From Legionella quinlivanii (GTDB lineage: Bacteria; Pseudomonadota; Gammaproteobacteria; Legionellales; Legionellaceae), in NCBI RefSeq assembly GCF_900461555.1, contig NZ_UGOX01000001.1, forward strand, positions 2,493,501 through 2,557,500: DNA of 64,000 bases. Reading direction: 5' to 3'. Shown piece by piece: positions 8,755-20,279 of this stretch. Positions within the stretch are counted from its first letter, which is position 1. Every line of letters begins with the position of its first letter. Position numbers and translations under genes: made by a program. Under the pieces are notes generated by a model. That model was not told where the DNA came from, did no database searches, and saw nothing but the letters and a program-made list of their open reading frames with translations.

Positions 8755-10062
8755 TCACACCTCATATCCCTCTTCTCGCATCTTGGCTAATTTGTATCTT
8801 AATGTTCTTTCGCTGACTCCAAGCGCTCCGGCGACCTGCTGACGATTACCATTATAATCTTTCAATGTTTTTTCGATAAGATCAAATTCATGATTCTGAA
8901 GGTTTTTTGTTTCTGTTTTTTTAGCCGGTTTGTCCTTATTTAAATCAGGTAATTGAAGGTGAGCTATTTCAATGACTCCATGCGTTTGCAAAACAAGCGC
9001 TCTTTGCACCACGTTGTCCAGTTCTCTGGCATTTCCTGGCCAGGAATAATGCAATAAGGCCTGCCTTGCCTCTTCACTCAGCACAGGAATTACAGGAAAA
9101 TTATCCTGGCAATGGCGTCTAATCAAATAATTAGCAAGTGGTATGATGTCGCAAATACGTTCTCGAAGCGGCAGCCAGTGAAGGGGAAACACATTGAGAC
9201 GATAATAAAGATCTTCTCTGAAGCGCCCCGCTTTTACTTCTTCTAATAAATGACGATTGCTGGTAGCAAGTACTCTCACATCAAGATTAATCATCTTGTT
9301 GGAACCTATACGCTCTACCTCTTTTTCCTGCAGAACACGCAGCAATTTGGCCTGTAGAGCAAGACTCATCTCACTGACTTCATCCAGAAGCAGCGTGCCT
9401 TCCTGAGCCTGTTCAAATTTTCCCGGCGTTGATTTATAAGCTCCGGTAAAAGCACCTTTTTCATAGCCGAACAATGTGGCTTCCAGCATTTGCTCGGGAA
9501 TTGCCGCACAGTTAATCGCCACAAAAGGTTTCTGCGCCCGCGGTGAATGATCATGAATGAAATGGGCAAGAACTTCCTTACCCGTTCCACTCTCTCCACT
9601 AATCATTACGCCCACATCCGACTGAGCCACTCGCAAAGCCATAGAAAGCAATGCCTGGCTTTTAGGATCCATCGCAATGGGCTGGGAATCATCTTGCATA
9701 AAAGCTGGTTTGATATAGCGATTGATTTTTTCTGCCAGTAAGTTAGCGCTAAATGGCTTTTGAAGATAATCAACGGCGCCATTGCGCATGGCGCTGACCG
9801 CGTCTTCAACAGACGCATAGGCGGTCATCAGGATCACCGGTACGCCGGGATTGCGTCTTTGTATTTCCGCAAGAAGCTGCTGTCCGTCAATCCTGTCCAT
9901 TCGCACATCACTGAGCACAATGGCGGGACTATGTTTTTCCAGCATGGCCAGTGCTTCTTTACCGTCTTTGGCAGACAAATAGGAATGACCTGCCAGGTTC
10001 ATTGTTTCTGCCAGTGCTTCCCGCAACACTGGATCATCTTCTACAATTAACACATCGCCCAT
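8755..10062 (-). CDS. fleR: Sigma-54-dependent flagellar response regulator FleR/FlrC
   Basis: 435 residues in three domains. The receiver (about 1-115) has acidic residues ED at 8-10 and the phosphoacceptor D52 in LSDVRM. The AAA+ domain (about 130-370) has Walker A GESGTGKE and the sigma-54 contact loop GAFTGA. A Fis-type helix-turn-helix closes the protein (about 390-430, GNRQQVAGALGVSERTLRYKL). It should activate mid-class flagellar promoters with RpoN after phosphorylation by FleS, encoded 111 bp upstream. Its place directly before fliE supports FleR/FlrC rather than another NtrC-like protein. Confidence 0.92.
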   Translation of the reverse strand: MGDVLIVEDDPVLREALAETMNLAGHSYLSAKDGKEALAMLEKHSPAIVLSDVRMDRIDGQQLLAEIQRRNPGVPVILMTAYASVEDAVSAMRNGAVDYLQKPFSANLLAEKINRYIKPAFMQDDSQPIAMDPKSQALLSMALRVAQSDVGVMISGESGTGKEVLAHFIHDHSPRAQKPFVAINCAAIPEQMLEATLFGYEKGAFTGAYKSTPGKFEQAQEGTLLLDEVSEMSLALQAKLLRVLQEKEVERIGSNKMINLDVRVLATSNRHLLEEVKAGRFREDLYYRLNVFPLHWLPLRERICDIIPLANYLIRRHCQDNFPVIPVLSEEARQALLHYSWPGNARELDNVVQRALVLQTHGVIEIAHLQLPDLNKDKPAKKTETKNLQNHEFDLIEKTLKDYNGNRQQVAGALGVSERTLRYKLAKMREEGYEV

Positions 10063-10173
10063 ACCTATTCCTCAATTAATCGTACCAATAAACGACAACG
10101 ATATTTTTTCATAGAATCTAAACATGTCATAAAAAACAAGATGCTTCAATAACTAAATGAAAGTAATCATTAT

Positions 10174-11145
10174 TTACCAGGGAATATCCAGCTCAATCGT
10201 CGAACCGACTCCTTCTGACGTCTGTATTGTTGCCCGCCCCTTATGAGCGGCCGCCGCTGCTTTGACAATTGCTAATCCCAAGCCTGTACCCTGGGCGCGC
10301 GTGGTAAAAAAGGGCGAAAAAACCTGAGCTTTGACTTCCTCAGACATCCCCTTACCATCATCCTTTACTCTGATTACAAAGCCGGTGTTGCCCTCATTCG
10401 GCTGCATATCCACTGTAATATGCCCCGCTTCCGCCTGAAGACTGTTACTTACCAAATTTAAAACAGCCCCAATCAGAGCTTCCTTGTGCAACTGGCATCG
10501 GCGTGCAGGTAGTTGGTTATTTATTTTCCATTGTACCGTTTTATCTTCTAACAAGATATATATTCTTTCTTCCAATACCTTGCTCCATTGCTGAAGATCA
10601 AGAGATTGTTTTTCCAATCGCTCCCCACGGGCAAACAGCAATAACTCCTCAATTTGCTGCTCAATAGCACTATGGCAGGCCTGCAGCCTTGATAACCACA
10701 GCTGGCTGCGCTCCTCAAGTTTTTGCGTAGCACTCAGATGCTCGGTGTATAACATGGCTGAAGCCAGAGGGGTTCTAATCTGATGGGCAAGCTGCGCAGT
10801 CATCCGTCCGAGCGTCATAAGCTGATTCTGATTTTCTCTGGCATGCTCATATTCACGCGTAGCGGTGAAATCGGTAAGAATAATTAACTCCCCTGGCGGG
10901 GTGGAAAGTGAGGAAATGGATAGATGTACGCGGCGGCCATTGACAAGAGAGACTTCCAGACCGTCATCTTCTTTGGGAGAAAACACCTTATCGATAACGC
11001 CTCGCCACTCTTGCCCGGTCATATCGGCTTCAAGAAGCTCGATGGCAGCCTGATTCATCCAGGCAATAAGGCCCTGACTGTTCAAAACAATTAATCCTGT
11101 AGGCACACAGGATAGAATTTCTTTGATTGAGATTTCAGATAACAT
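10174..11145 (-). CDS. fleS: Flagellar two-component sensor kinase FleS/FlrB
   Basis: 323 residues. A PAS-like sensor domain spans about 5-95 with no transmembrane helix, so it senses in the cytoplasm, as FleS/FlrB does. The HisKA motif AHQIRTPLASA places the phosphorylated histidine near 121. The ATPase domain has N-box NLVSNSLQAEA, G1 VKDDGKGM and G2 GTGLGLAIVKAAAA. Partner of FleR; together they form the second tier of the flagellar cascade. It starts 74 bp after the rarA stop, so transcription may partly read in from rarA. Confidence 0.92.
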   Translation of the reverse strand: MLSEISIKEILSCVPTGLIVLNSQGLIAWMNQAAIELLEADMTGQEWRGVIDKVFSPKEDDGLEVSLVNGRRVHLSISSLSTPPGELIILTDFTATREYEHARENQNQLMTLGRMTAQLAHQIRTPLASAMLYTEHLSATQKLEERSQLWLSRLQACHSAIEQQIEELLLFARGERLEKQSLDLQQWSKVLEERIYILLEDKTVQWKINNQLPARRCQLHKEALIGAVLNLVSNSLQAEAGHITVDMQPNEGNTGFVIRVKDDGKGMSEEVKAQVFSPFFTTRAQGTGLGLAIVKAAAAAHKGRATIQTSEGVGSTIELDIPW

Positions 11146-11219
11146 GCGCTGGTTTGGATTAATAATTAATTATTAAATGTATCAAAACTTAATTAATCTA
11201 AACAGAGCTTTGGAAATTA

Positions 11220-12521
11220 TCATTTTTTCCTATACTCTTCATCCAGCTGGCGGAGAAATTTAAGCTTTTCTGCGATTTTAATTTCCAATCCTCTCGGAAC
11301 CGGGGCATACCAGTGCGGTTCTTTCATTCCTTCAGGCAAATAACTTTCGCCTGCTGCATACCCATGCGGCTCATCATGCGCGTAACGGTATTGCTGACCA
11401 TATCCGAGCTTCTGCATAAGCGCTGTGGGCGCATTGCGGATATGCAGTGGTACTTCCCGCGATTTATCTTTTTTAATAAAATCTCTGGCTTGATTGTAAG
11501 CTATATAACCTGCATTGCTTTTTGGTGCAACGGCCAGATAAATTACAGCTTGCGCCAATGCCAGCTCGCCCTCAGGAGAACCCAGACGCTCGTAGGTTGC
11601 CGCTGCGTCATTCGCAATCTGCATGGCTTTGGGGTCGGCAAGACCAATATCCTCCCAGGCCATACGGACAATGCGTCTTGATAAATAATAGGGGTCCACT
11701 CCGCCGTCGAGCATACGGCATAGCCAGTACAAGGCCGCATCAGGATGAGAGCCGCGCACGGATTTATGTAAAGCAGAGATCTGATCATAGAAATTCTCTC
11801 CGCCTTTATCAAAGCGGCGCGCCGCAGGCGTCAGCATTCTCAGCAACTGCTCGTGGTCAATTAAAGATTGGCCTTCCACTTTGGCAGCGGTTTCAATCTG
11901 CTCGAGAAAATTATACAAACGCCTGCCGTCACCATCCGCCATTGCAGTGAGAGCCGCCAGTGCTTCTGCATCCAATTGAATGTTAATAAAGCCCCTATCC
12001 TGTGCACGCTTAACCAGCAAACCGAGTTCCTCTTCACTTAAGGATTTCAATACATAAACCTGTGCTCGGGAAAGCAAGGCATTATTGACTTCAAACGAAG
12101 GATTTTCAGTAGTCGCACCAATAAAGGTGATCAGACCTGATTCAGTGAAAGGAAGCAAGGCATCCTGCTGAGATTTATTAAAGCGGTGAATTTCGTCAAT
12201 AAACAAAATAGTTTGTCGCTGATGATATCGATTTCGTTCGGCTTGTTCGACTGCCGCCCGGATATCTTTCACACCGGCTAATACCGCTGATAAGGCTATC
12301 CATTCACAATCAAAGGCTTTCGCTGCGAGGCGGGCGAGTGTCGTTTTACCGACTCCGGGCGGTCCCCAGAAAATCATAGAATGCGGTTTGCCTGAGCTAA
12401 AAGCGAGACGCAGCGGTTTGCCTTCCCCCAGAAGATGGGTTTGGCCAACAACTTCTTGCCAAACTTCAGGCCTCATTCGTTCGGCAAGCGGGGTATGGGA
12501 TTGCTCTGAAAATAGGTTCAT
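11220..12521 (-). CDS. rarA: Replication-associated recombination protein A (RarA/MgsA), AAA+ ATPase
   Basis: 433 residues. RarA is a clamp-loader-like ATPase acting at stalled replication forks. Walker [10 protein letters not shown] is at about 53-61, Walker [21 protein letters not shown] just past 100, and sensor-1 [14 protein letters not shown] follows. The C-terminal MgsA domain includes SAMQKS-equivalent [20 protein letters not shown] and the tail [13 protein letters not shown]. The start overlaps the lolA stop by four bases, the ftsK-lolA-rarA order common in gammaproteobacteria. Confidence 0.96.
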   Translation of the reverse strand: MNLFSEQSHTPLAERMRPEVWQEVVGQTHLLGEGKPLRLAFSSGKPHSMIFWGPPGVGKTTLARLAAKAFDCEWIALSAVLAGVKDIRAAVEQAERNRYHQRQTILFIDEIHRFNKSQQDALLPFTESGLITFIGATTENPSFEVNNALLSRAQVYVLKSLSEEELGLLVKRAQDRGFINIQLDAEALAALTAMADGDGRRLYNFLEQIETAAKVEGQSLIDHEQLLRMLTPAARRFDKGGENFYDQISALHKSVRGSHPDAALYWLCRMLDGGVDPYYLSRRIVRMAWEDIGLADPKAMQIANDAAATYERLGSPEGELALAQAVIYLAVAPKSNAGYIAYNQARDFIKKDKSREVPLHIRNAPTALMQKLGYGQQYRYAHDEPHGYAAGESYLPEGMKEPHWYAPVPRGLEIKIAEKLKFLRQLDEEYRKK

Positions 12522-13126
12522 TGTTCGACTACGTCAACACCTTTAGGCGGCTTAAATTGAAACAGACTGCTTGCCAAACTGGGATTGTTTTTAATATTAG
12601 ACAATTGAACGCTGGTGTGCTGCCCTAATTGATCAAATAATTCAATATTAGTTAATTTATCGCCCTTGAAAACCAGTTTAAGCTGTTGAAAATTCTCCTT
12701 CGGCGATTTGGCTTTAAGACTATAAACCTGTTTACTGCCGTCAACAGCGGAGCTCACATCAAAATCACGTGTAACGGTATTATCATAACCGCTTAAAAAT
12801 AAACCTGCCGTACCTCCAAGCCCCTTCTGTTGTTTTTTTACAGTGACCTGCTCAAGATCGACATCATAAACCCACATTTTTTTACTGTCAGCAATGACTA
12901 ATTGCTCCATTGGATCCTTGGTCTCCCAACGAAACTTGCCGGGTCTTGACAACGCCATCGTACCAGAAGTCTGTGACACTTCTCGCTTACCTGCCTTTAC
13001 TACCTGATTAAAACTGGCGCTCATAGTTTTTAGAGCATTCAGTTTTTCCTGCAGTTCTTCACCGGGAGACTGACTAAAGGCTGTGTTCATTAAAAAGCAT
13101 AATGCGATACTCATTAATTTTTTCAT
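12518..13126 (-). CDS. lolA: Outer-membrane lipoprotein carrier protein LolA
   Basis: 202 residues with a clear signal peptide (MKKLMSIALCFLMNTAFSQS, cleavage near 19). LolA takes lipoproteins from LolCDE and carries them across the periplasm to LolB. Family features: ALKTMSASFNQVV after the signal and RPGKFRWETKDPMEQLVIAD in the first half of the barrel. It starts two bases after the ftsK stop, in the same operon. Confidence 0.95.
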   Translation of the reverse strand: MKKLMSIALCFLMNTAFSQSPGEELQEKLNALKTMSASFNQVVKAGKREVSQTSGTMALSRPGKFRWETKDPMEQLVIADSKKMWVYDVDLEQVTVKKQQKGLGGTAGLFLSGYDNTVTRDFDVSSAVDGSKQVYSLKAKSPKENFQQLKLVFKGDKLTNIELFDQLGQHTSVQLSNIKNNPSLASSLFQFKPPKGVDVVEQ

Positions 13127-13128
13127 AC

Positions 13129-15603
13129 TTATTCCTCATTGACAGACGATACCAGAACATCACGAAATCCCCCTTCAAGAGGACCCACTATGCCTGTTCT
13201 TTCCATTTCTTCAACCAGTCTCGCAGCCCGGTTGTAACCTATCTTCAAACGGCGCTGAACTGAGGAGATGCTGGCTTTACGGGTTTGAAGCACAAACTCA
13301 ACTGCCTGATCATAGAGCGGATCAGAATCCTCTGTATTCTGACCGCCTCCCTCTTCCCCTGGCCCTTCGGAAGGATCAAAGGTTTGAGTAATTTCATCGA
13401 TGTATTCCGGTTCGCCGCGTGAGCGCCAGTCATCTGCGACTCGATGCACTTCCATATCATCGACAAATGCTCCATGAACGCGCAAGGGAGCTCCGGTTCC
13501 AGGCGCGAGATATAACATATCCCCATGGCCCAGTAATTGTTCCGCGCCCTGCTGGTCAAGAATAGTGCGAGAATCAATTTTTGAAGACACCTGAAATGAC
13601 ATTCTGGTCGGAATATTGGATTTAATCAAACCGGTTAACACATCGACAGAAGGTCTTTGGGTGGCCAGAATCAAATGGATTCCAGCCGCTCTGGCCTTTT
13701 GAGCAATCCGGGCGATTAATTGCTCGACTTTTTTACCGACAACCATCATCATGTCCGCGAGCTCATCAATGACCACTACAATATAGGGCAAAGACTGAAG
13801 CGCTGGAGCCTGTTCATCCACTGAATCGCTGGGTTTCCAGGTAGGATCCGTCAGCACTTCACCGGCTGCTGCAGCCTCAGTAAGTTTGTTATTAAAACCT
13901 GCGAGATTGCGAACGCCCATAGCCGCCATCAAACGGTAACGGCGCTCCATTTCAGCAACGCACCAGCGCAGAGCACTGGCTGCCTCCTTCATATCAGTTA
14001 CTACCGGGGTCAATAAATGGGGGATACCGTCATAAACTGACAGCTCCAGCATTTTGGGATCCACCATAATGAGACGTACCTGATCGGGAGATGCTTTGAA
14101 GAGCAGACTTAAGATCATGGCGTTAATTCCCACTGATTTACCTGATCCAGTGGTTCCTGCAACCAGAAGGTGAGGCATTTTTGCCAAATCAACCACCATA
14201 GGATGCCCGGCAATATCCACGCCCAGAGCTAATGCCAAAGGCGAATGAGCCTGCTGATAGGTGTCAGATATTAATACGTCTGATAAACGAACCATGTCGC
14301 GATGCTGATTGGGCAGTTCAAGACCTACCACGGTTTTACCCGGAATCACTTCAACAACCCGCACACTGGTCACTGATAATGAGCGAGCCAAATCCTTCGC
14401 CAGGGCACTCAGCTTGCTTACTTTAATGCCTGCAGCCAATTGCAATTCAAAACGGGTAATAACCGGTCCTGGGTGCACGGCCACCACATCGGCCTGAATG
14501 CCGAAATCGAGTAAATGCTGTTCTACTTCCCGGGACAATCCTTCCAGTTCCTGATGGGTAAATCCTCCCATTACTTTGCCTGGCTGTCCCTTGTCGAGTA
14601 AAGATAGTGAAGGCAATCCAGGTGTAACCGGCGGTTTACTAGCCTTGGGCTCTCTGGCTGCTTTAGTCACAGGTAATGCATCAAGCGCAGGCCCAGAAAC
14701 TGGTGCAGATACGGGAATAGAGCTTAAAGCCGGAACAGCAGCTATTGAGGGCTCCACTGGTTTTTTTTCTTCTACAGAGACTGATGAGGACATTAACACA
14801 GGTACATTTTTATCTCTGGGCTCTCTTTTTTCTTTCTTTTCTCTAATCAGAGGGCGGCTGACCACAGGTTGTCCGACTGATTCTTCCGCTTCCTTTCGAG
14901 CGGGTAAATAACTGGCCAGCGATCTCAGGCCGGCAATCATTCGGCTCATTGCCCGACTGCTTGTTCCAAGCCCTCTCACTGTTTTTCTTCCCAGCTCAAG
15001 CGTGTAATAACCCAGTGATTCTACTGTCTGAATCCAGGAAATGCCGGTGAGAAATGTAACTCCCACCAGTAAAATCGCTAACAAAAGTAATGTAGCACCA
15101 TGCAGATTCAAGGCATAGTTAAACCCATCGGCAATGAAGTTTCCAAGCACACCGCCTGCGCTTTGTGAGCCGTCAATAGCAGTAATACCGGGTTCCAGAC
15201 TTAGCAGGCTGCACCCGCCAATCATCAGAAAAATCAGACCGCTGCCTCGAATCATCAGACTAAAACGGCTAATCGCTTTAAACGTTTTCTGATCCTGCAT
15301 AATGGCCCAGGCCAGGTAGGCAATACACACTGGCAGAATGTAGGCGAAATAGCCAAAAAGAAGATAAAGAGTATCCGCAATATACGCACCTACTGTACCG
15401 CCGGCATTGGCAATCGGCACATGGCTGCGCGGCACATGCGTCCAGCCGGGATCAGTCACACTATAGGTTGCCAGTGAGAGCCAGATAAACAGCGAACAGG
15501 TTAATACGAGAATAAAACTACCCTCGCTAATCCGATTTCGTATAAATGGTGGCAGGTTTTTTTTAAGGGCACCAGTTTGCCGCCCGGATTCTTGTTTTGC
15601 CAT
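13129..15603 (-). CDS. ftsK: DNA translocase FtsK
   Basis: 824 residues. FtsK anchors at the septum and pumps chromosome dimers to XerCD/dif. The N-terminal membrane domain has four to five helices between about 28 and 195. A Pro/Glu/Lys-rich linker (about 235-340) is short for the family. The motor domain has Walker [13 protein letters not shown] (about 481-492) and Walker [14 protein letters not shown]. The C-terminal gamma winged helix (about 755-820, [20 protein letters not shown]) reads KOPS sites. It heads ftsK-lolA-rarA and is divergent from trxB. Confidence 0.97.
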   Translation of the reverse strand: MAKQESGRQTGALKKNLPPFIRNRISEGSFILVLTCSLFIWLSLATYSVTDPGWTHVPRSHVPIANAGGTVGAYIADTLYLLFGYFAYILPVCIAYLAWAIMQDQKTFKAISRFSLMIRGSGLIFLMIGGCSLLSLEPGITAIDGSQSAGGVLGNFIADGFNYALNLHGATLLLLAILLVGVTFLTGISWIQTVESLGYYTLELGRKTVRGLGTSSRAMSRMIAGLRSLASYLPARKEAEESVGQPVVSRPLIREKKEKREPRDKNVPVLMSSSVSVEEKKPVEPSIAAVPALSSIPVSAPVSGPALDALPVTKAAREPKASKPPVTPGLPSLSLLDKGQPGKVMGGFTHQELEGLSREVEQHLLDFGIQADVVAVHPGPVITRFELQLAAGIKVSKLSALAKDLARSLSVTSVRVVEVIPGKTVVGLELPNQHRDMVRLSDVLISDTYQQAHSPLALALGVDIAGHPMVVDLAKMPHLLVAGTTGSGKSVGINAMILSLLFKASPDQVRLIMVDPKMLELSVYDGIPHLLTPVVTDMKEAASALRWCVAEMERRYRLMAAMGVRNLAGFNNKLTEAAAAGEVLTDPTWKPSDSVDEQAPALQSLPYIVVVIDELADMMMVVGKKVEQLIARIAQKARAAGIHLILATQRPSVDVLTGLIKSNIPTRMSFQVSSKIDSRTILDQQGAEQLLGHGDMLYLAPGTGAPLRVHGAFVDDMEVHRVADDWRSRGEPEYIDEITQTFDPSEGPGEEGGGQNTEDSDPLYDQAVEFVLQTRKASISSVQRRLKIGYNRAARLVEEMERTGIVGPLEGGFRDVLVSSVNEE

Positions 15604-15654
15604 AGCTATTTTAAAATCTGTGTTTTTGTCATACCATTTGCCATCTTACCATAA

Positions 15655-16632
<978 letters not shown>

Positions 16633-16634
16633 TT

Positions 16635-17345
16635 ATTTCTGATTTTTCTGAAGACGGTGAAGACTATTCATTCCCTGATCCGGAAAGCAGTGATAAACAG
16701 GGATTATTAGCAATCGGCGGCGATTTGTCGCCTGCACGATTGTTATCTGCCTATCGCCAGGGAATATTTCCCTGGTACGAACGTGGATGCCCTATTCTTT
16801 GGTGGTCTCCTAACCCCCGACTGATTCTTTATCCCCAGCAATTCAAGTTAAGCCGCAGTCTTAAAAAGAGCCTGAAACAACCCCATGAATTGAAAATTGA
16901 TTCTGATTTTAAAGAGGTGATTCAGGCTTGCGCAACGGTAGAGGCCCGTGAAAATAACACCTGGATAACCAAGGAGATGCAAGCGGCCTATATCCATTTG
17001 TCTGAGATGGGATTTGCTCACAGTTTTGAAATCTGGCGTGAGAACCGCCTAATTGGCGGACTCTATGGCATTAGTATTGGAAAAGCGTTTTTCGGTGAAT
17101 CTATGTTTCACTACGAACAGGACGCCTCAAAAATGGCGATGTATTATCTTAGCCAGACCCTTTTAAATCAGCATTTCGATTTTATCGATTGTCAATTACC
17201 AACAGCTCATCTGATAAGCCTTGGATGCACGATTATCAGCCGCAAGGAATTTCTGCACCGGCTTAAAGAGGCCCTGCAACACCCTACACTTCGGGGAAGC
17301 TGGGCTAAATTGGCCAGTAGTGATTCAACCAGCCCATTTGAGTAA
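16635..17345 (+). CDS. aat: Leucyl/phenylalanyl-tRNA-protein transferase (Aat), apparent AUU start
   Basis: About 236 residues. Aat adds Leu or Phe to N-terminal Arg/Lys of substrates for ClpS/ClpAP (N-end rule). Family motifs: FPDP, GLLAIGGDLSPARLL, AYRQGIFPWYERGCPILWWSPNPR, GLYGISIGKAFFGESMFH and FIDCQLPTAHL. The FPDP...GGDLS region is coded upstream of the first TTG (16725), so the gene must start earlier. Between the in-frame stop at 16617-16619 and that region there is no ATG, GTG or TTG, only ATA and ATT codons. GGGAGA (16623-16628) lies six bases before ATT at 16635, chosen as start. It begins just after the trxB stop. The AUU start is inference; a sequence error is the alternative. 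Confidence 0.85.
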   Translation: MSDFSEDGEDYSFPDPESSDKQGLLAIGGDLSPARLLSAYRQGIFPWYERGCPILWWSPNPRLILYPQQFKLSRSLKKSLKQPHELKIDSDFKEVIQACATVEARENNTWITKEMQAAYIHLSEMGFAHSFEIWRENRLIGGLYGISIGKAFFGESMFHYEQDASKMAMYYLSQTLLNQHFDFIDCQLPTAHLISLGCTIISRKEFLHRLKEALQHPTLRGSWAKLASSDSTSPFE

Positions 17346-17437
17346 GGAAGAGGCATTCGCAAGCAGTTTTGATTGCCATTTTTTTTATTTTAGTGCACTA
17401 TCTTGCTTTTATTTGTTGAAGCAATTTTGAGAGACTT

Positions 17438-17659
17438 ATGGCGAAAGAAGATCATATTGAAATGCAAGGGACAGTTATTGATACCTTGCCTAACACCATG
17501 TTTCGAGTGGAGTTGGAAAACGGGCATATCGTTACGGCTCATATTTCCGGACGCATGCGAAAAAACTATATCCGTATCCTGACCGGTGACAAGGTAAAGG
17601 TTGAGTTAACTCCATATGATTTGACTAAAGGCCGTATTATTTTTCGCGATAAAAATTAG
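17438..17659 (+). CDS. infA: Translation initiation factor IF-1
   Basis: 73 residues, full length. IF-1 binds the A site of the 30S subunit during initiation. The whole protein is an S1/OB-fold: [19 protein letters not shown] at the start, [20 protein letters not shown] in the middle and [16 protein letters not shown] at the end. A GAGAG ribosome site precedes it. It lies 92 bp after aat, a common neighbour in gammaproteobacteria. Confidence 0.98.
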   Translation: MAKEDHIEMQGTVIDTLPNTMFRVELENGHIVTAHISGRMRKNYIRILTGDKVKVELTPYDLTKGRIIFRDKN

Positions 17660-17739
17660 AAAAGTATATTCGCCATTACTATGTCATTCCCCTGTAAACG
17701 AGGTCTATTCTCCGGGTAACTTCCATCTTCTTAAAAATA

Positions 17740-17885
17740 TCCTTTAATACTCTCTCCCCTCCGGGGAGAGAGTTAGAGAGAGGGGGCTTAATATCAACCC
17801 TCACCCTAGCCCTCTCCCAACTTGGGAGAGGGGATTCTATTAAATGAAACTTTCTTTCAATCCTCTCCTTGGGGAGAGTGCTAAT
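17740..17885. repeat. Hairpin repeats of the CTCTCCCC...GGGGAGAG type
   Basis: Three inverted units lie in the infA-pmbA gap: CTCTCCCCTCCGGGGAGAG near 17753-17771, CCTCTCCCAACTTGGGAGAGG near 17811-17831, and CTCTCCTTGGGGAGAG near 17864-17879. AATATCAACC recurs after two of them. They resemble common intergenic hairpin repeats and could terminate transcription from both sides; no coding capacity is seen. Confidence 0.55.
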
Positions 17886-17920
17886 ATCAACCTAATCGAG
17901 AGGATTGTTAAGAATATCAT

Positions 17921-19279
17921 CTACTTTCCAGCAACCATCATTTCCTCGATTAAAATCGATCCGCAGCGTGTGGCAATATTCGGATTGATGTCACTGCCTA
18001 CTGCGGCAATGTTTAAAAACATATCCTTGAGGTTGCCTGCAATGGTTACTTCTTCGACTGGAAATTGAATTTCTCCATTTTCAATCCAGAAACCGCTGGC
18101 TCCGCGGGAATAGTCGCCAGTTAACCCATTAACCCCCTGTCCCATCAGCTCTGTGACTAATAATCCCCTCTCCATTTGCTTAATCAGCTGCTGTAAATTC
18201 CCTGCAGTGGAGTCAAGCGTCAGATTATGGACGCCCCCAGCATTAGCCGATGTTTTAAGGCCCATTCGGCGGGCGGAGTAAGTACTCAGTGCATACTGTT
18301 TAACCCGTCCATCTTCAACAAACACGTTATCACGGGTAGGAACGCCTTCACTATCAAAAGGAGAACTGCCCAGAGCGCGCAAGAGATGAGGTTGTTCGTA
18401 AATTTTAAACCCTTTGGGGAAAACCTGCTGGTCAATCGAGTCCATCAAGAATGAATTTTTCCGATAAAGATTGGAGCCGCTGATTGCATTAATAAAACTG
18501 GATAAGAGCCCGCTGGAAATACGGGAGGAAAACAGGACTGGTACTCGCTGCGTACTGATTTTCTTCGCACCTAGTCTGCTGATAGTTCTCTCCACTGTAT
18601 TAGCAGCCAAATATCTGATATCCGCCAGATCGCCGGCATGCCGTGCAGTCGTATAATCATAATCTCTTTGCATGGCTTCATTTTCCTGAGCGATTAAAGA
18701 GCAACTTAATCCATGCCGAGTACCGGTCAAAAATCCTTCTCCGCCGCGGGAATTGGCAAAACCATGACAGAATTCATAGGTAGAGAGATTGACGCCATCT
18801 GAGTTACTAATGCGCTTATCCAGAGATAAGGCGTGCGATTCGCAGGCTAATGCCATTTCAATAGCCTGAGCAGGCGTTATTGACCAGGGGTGATGGAGCT
18901 CCAGATTGGAATACTGATTAGTCATCAATTCGCTGTCAGGAAGTCCAAAACAGGGATCAGCCGCACTGACTTTAGCGATTTCACAAGCTGCAGCCACCAG
19001 TGAATCAAGCGCTGCAGGCGATGTATCGGTGCTGCTTGCGCTTCCTTTCCGATGCCCAAAATAAACGACCAGGCTAACCCCTTTGTCATCATTGAAAGCG
19101 ACGGTTTCTACTTCCCCCATCCGTACATCGACCGAGAATCCGTTATCATGATTGACAGCAACCGAGGCATCGGAAGCGCCCAGAGCTTTTGCCCGGTCCA
19201 GGACATCTTTCATCAACTCGGATAACTTCTCGATTGACTTTTGTTGTAATTCATTGCTATTTTGCGTTGTTATTTGCAT
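17921..19279 (-). CDS. pmbA: Metalloprotease PmbA/TldE
   Basis: 452 residues from the ATG at 19279 (MQITTQNSNELQ). PmbA (TldE) is the regulatory partner of protease TldD in peptide maturation and antitoxin turnover; the subunit itself lacks the zinc site. Family motifs: GASDASVAVNHDNGFSVDVR, FNDDKGVSLVVYFGHRKGSA, SNSDGVNLSTYEF and the C-terminal VNGLTGDYSRGASGFWIENG. The frame extends 15 codons upstream to an ATG at 19324, but those residues do not fit the family start. tldD is not in the window. Confidence 0.93.
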   Translation of the reverse strand: MQITTQNSNELQQKSIEKLSELMKDVLDRAKALGASDASVAVNHDNGFSVDVRMGEVETVAFNDDKGVSLVVYFGHRKGSASSTDTSPAALDSLVAAACEIAKVSAADPCFGLPDSELMTNQYSNLELHHPWSITPAQAIEMALACESHALSLDKRISNSDGVNLSTYEFCHGFANSRGGEGFLTGTRHGLSCSLIAQENEAMQRDYDYTTARHAGDLADIRYLAANTVERTISRLGAKKISTQRVPVLFSSRISSGLLSSFINAISGSNLYRKNSFLMDSIDQQVFPKGFKIYEQPHLLRALGSSPFDSEGVPTRDNVFVEDGRVKQYALSTYSARRMGLKTSANAGGVHNLTLDSTAGNLQQLIKQMERGLLVTELMGQGVNGLTGDYSRGASGFWIENGEIQFPVEEVTIAGNLKDMFLNIAAVGSDINPNIATRCGSILIEEMMVAGK

Positions 19280-19331
19280 GGCGGTTTCCACTGCTGAAAA
19301 ATATTTTTGTTCACAAGGATACAAGATTACT

Positions 19332-20114
19332 ATGCCCAGTCAAACCATTGTAAACAGAAAATGGCTGACGCGGATCTGGAAATCCCTGCTCACCGTTTCA
19401 TTATTAGCCTTACTGCTTAATTATGCTCTTGCTTCCAATAACTGGCATAAACTAACATCGGGCGTTGAGTATCAGGAGCTTAAAGAAAGTTATTTAACGC
19501 CCTGGGCCCATGTGTACGCCTTCAAAATCAATTTAAAGTATAATCAACTTTCTTTAGTCTTTGCCAAAGATATGGCAGTTAAATACGCGTCAGCTGACGA
19601 ATATGCACAGCATAGTAATGCCTTAATCACTATTAATGGCGGCTTTTTTGATCAGGACTTTAAGCCTCTGGGTCTTCGGATAAAAAACAGACAGTTAAAA
19701 AGCCCTCTGAAGCAAATTAGCTGGTGGGGAATCTTTTATATCAGAAACGACAAACCCTACATCACCAATGTGCGTCAGTTCAAACGAGACAGCCAGATAG
19801 AATTTGCAGTTCAAAGCGGGCCTCGCCTGTTGATTAATGGTCAAATCCCTCCTCTAAAGCCAGGACGGGCGGAGCGCAGCGCCTTAGGCATTACGCGTGA
19901 TGGAGAGGTCATTATCCTGGTCACTGATAATGCTGCGCTGTCCACCATCGAGCTTGCGCAAATTATGAGAGCACCGCCGCTGAACTGCCTGAACGCACTG
20001 AATCTCGATGGTGGAAGTTCCAGCCAGCTGCATGCGCAAATTGACGCCTTCCGCCTGAATGTTCATGGCTTCTCCAATGTTTCCGATGCGGTGATTGTTA
20101 AAAAGAAATCCTGA
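19332..20114 (+). CDS. Phosphodiester glycosidase-family (NAGPA/DUF2233-like) secreted protein
   Basis: 260 residues from the ATG at 19332; the frame is open further upstream but that part overlaps pmbA. A signal peptide or anchor (LLTVSLLALLLNYALAS) covers about 20-37, so the protein should be periplasmic or exported. Conserved family blocks: ALITINGGFFDQDFKPLGLR, VQSGPRLLINGQ, ALGITRDGEVIILVTDN and NALNLDGGSSSQLH, the last holding the Asp-Gly-Gly-Ser active-site signature. Family members remove sugars from phosphodiester-linked or exopolysaccharide substrates; the substrate here is unknown. It is divergent from pmbA, whose start is 52 bp away. Confidence 0.75.
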   Translation: MPSQTIVNRKWLTRIWKSLLTVSLLALLLNYALASNNWHKLTSGVEYQELKESYLTPWAHVYAFKINLKYNQLSLVFAKDMAVKYASADEYAQHSNALITINGGFFDQDFKPLGLRIKNRQLKSPLKQISWWGIFYIRNDKPYITNVRQFKRDSQIEFAVQSGPRLLINGQIPPLKPGRAERSALGITRDGEVIILVTDNAALSTIELAQIMRAPPLNCLNALNLDGGSSSQLHAQIDAFRLNVHGFSNVSDAVIVKKKS

Positions 20115-20192
20115 TCGCTATAAGTACATCAAAGACGAGGTCAATCCTTTTTCATCTACAGAGAACCGTGGGATTAATATTGTTTATAAACC

Positions 20193-20268
20193 TGTGGATA
20201 AAATGTAAATATCATTCAAAACCCTAATAAACTTCAGGGCTTTGCCAGATTGTGAATTATGGGGATAA
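20193..20268. promoter_or_regulatory. DnaA boxes upstream of nrdAB
   Basis: A perfect DnaA box TGTGGATAA lies at 20193-20201 and a one-mismatch copy TGGGGATAA at 20260-20268. DnaA regulates nrdAB in E. coli, tying dNTP supply to replication; the same is inferred here. Confidence 0.5.
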
Positions 20269-20279
20269 CTTGCACATAA

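Noticed and set aside
17740-17885. CRISPR-like array from CTCTCCCC repeats
   Set aside because: Units are palindromic, irregular in length and spacing, with no unique equal-sized spacers or cas genes.
19152-19331. N-terminal extension of the phosphodiester glycosidase
   Set aside because: It lies antisense inside pmbA, has no signal-peptide logic, and the real signal peptide starts after 19332.
20193-20268. Replication origin because of DnaA boxes
   Set aside because: Only two boxes, no AT-rich unwinding cluster, no dnaA/dnaN/gidA neighbours; the nrdAB promoter explains them.
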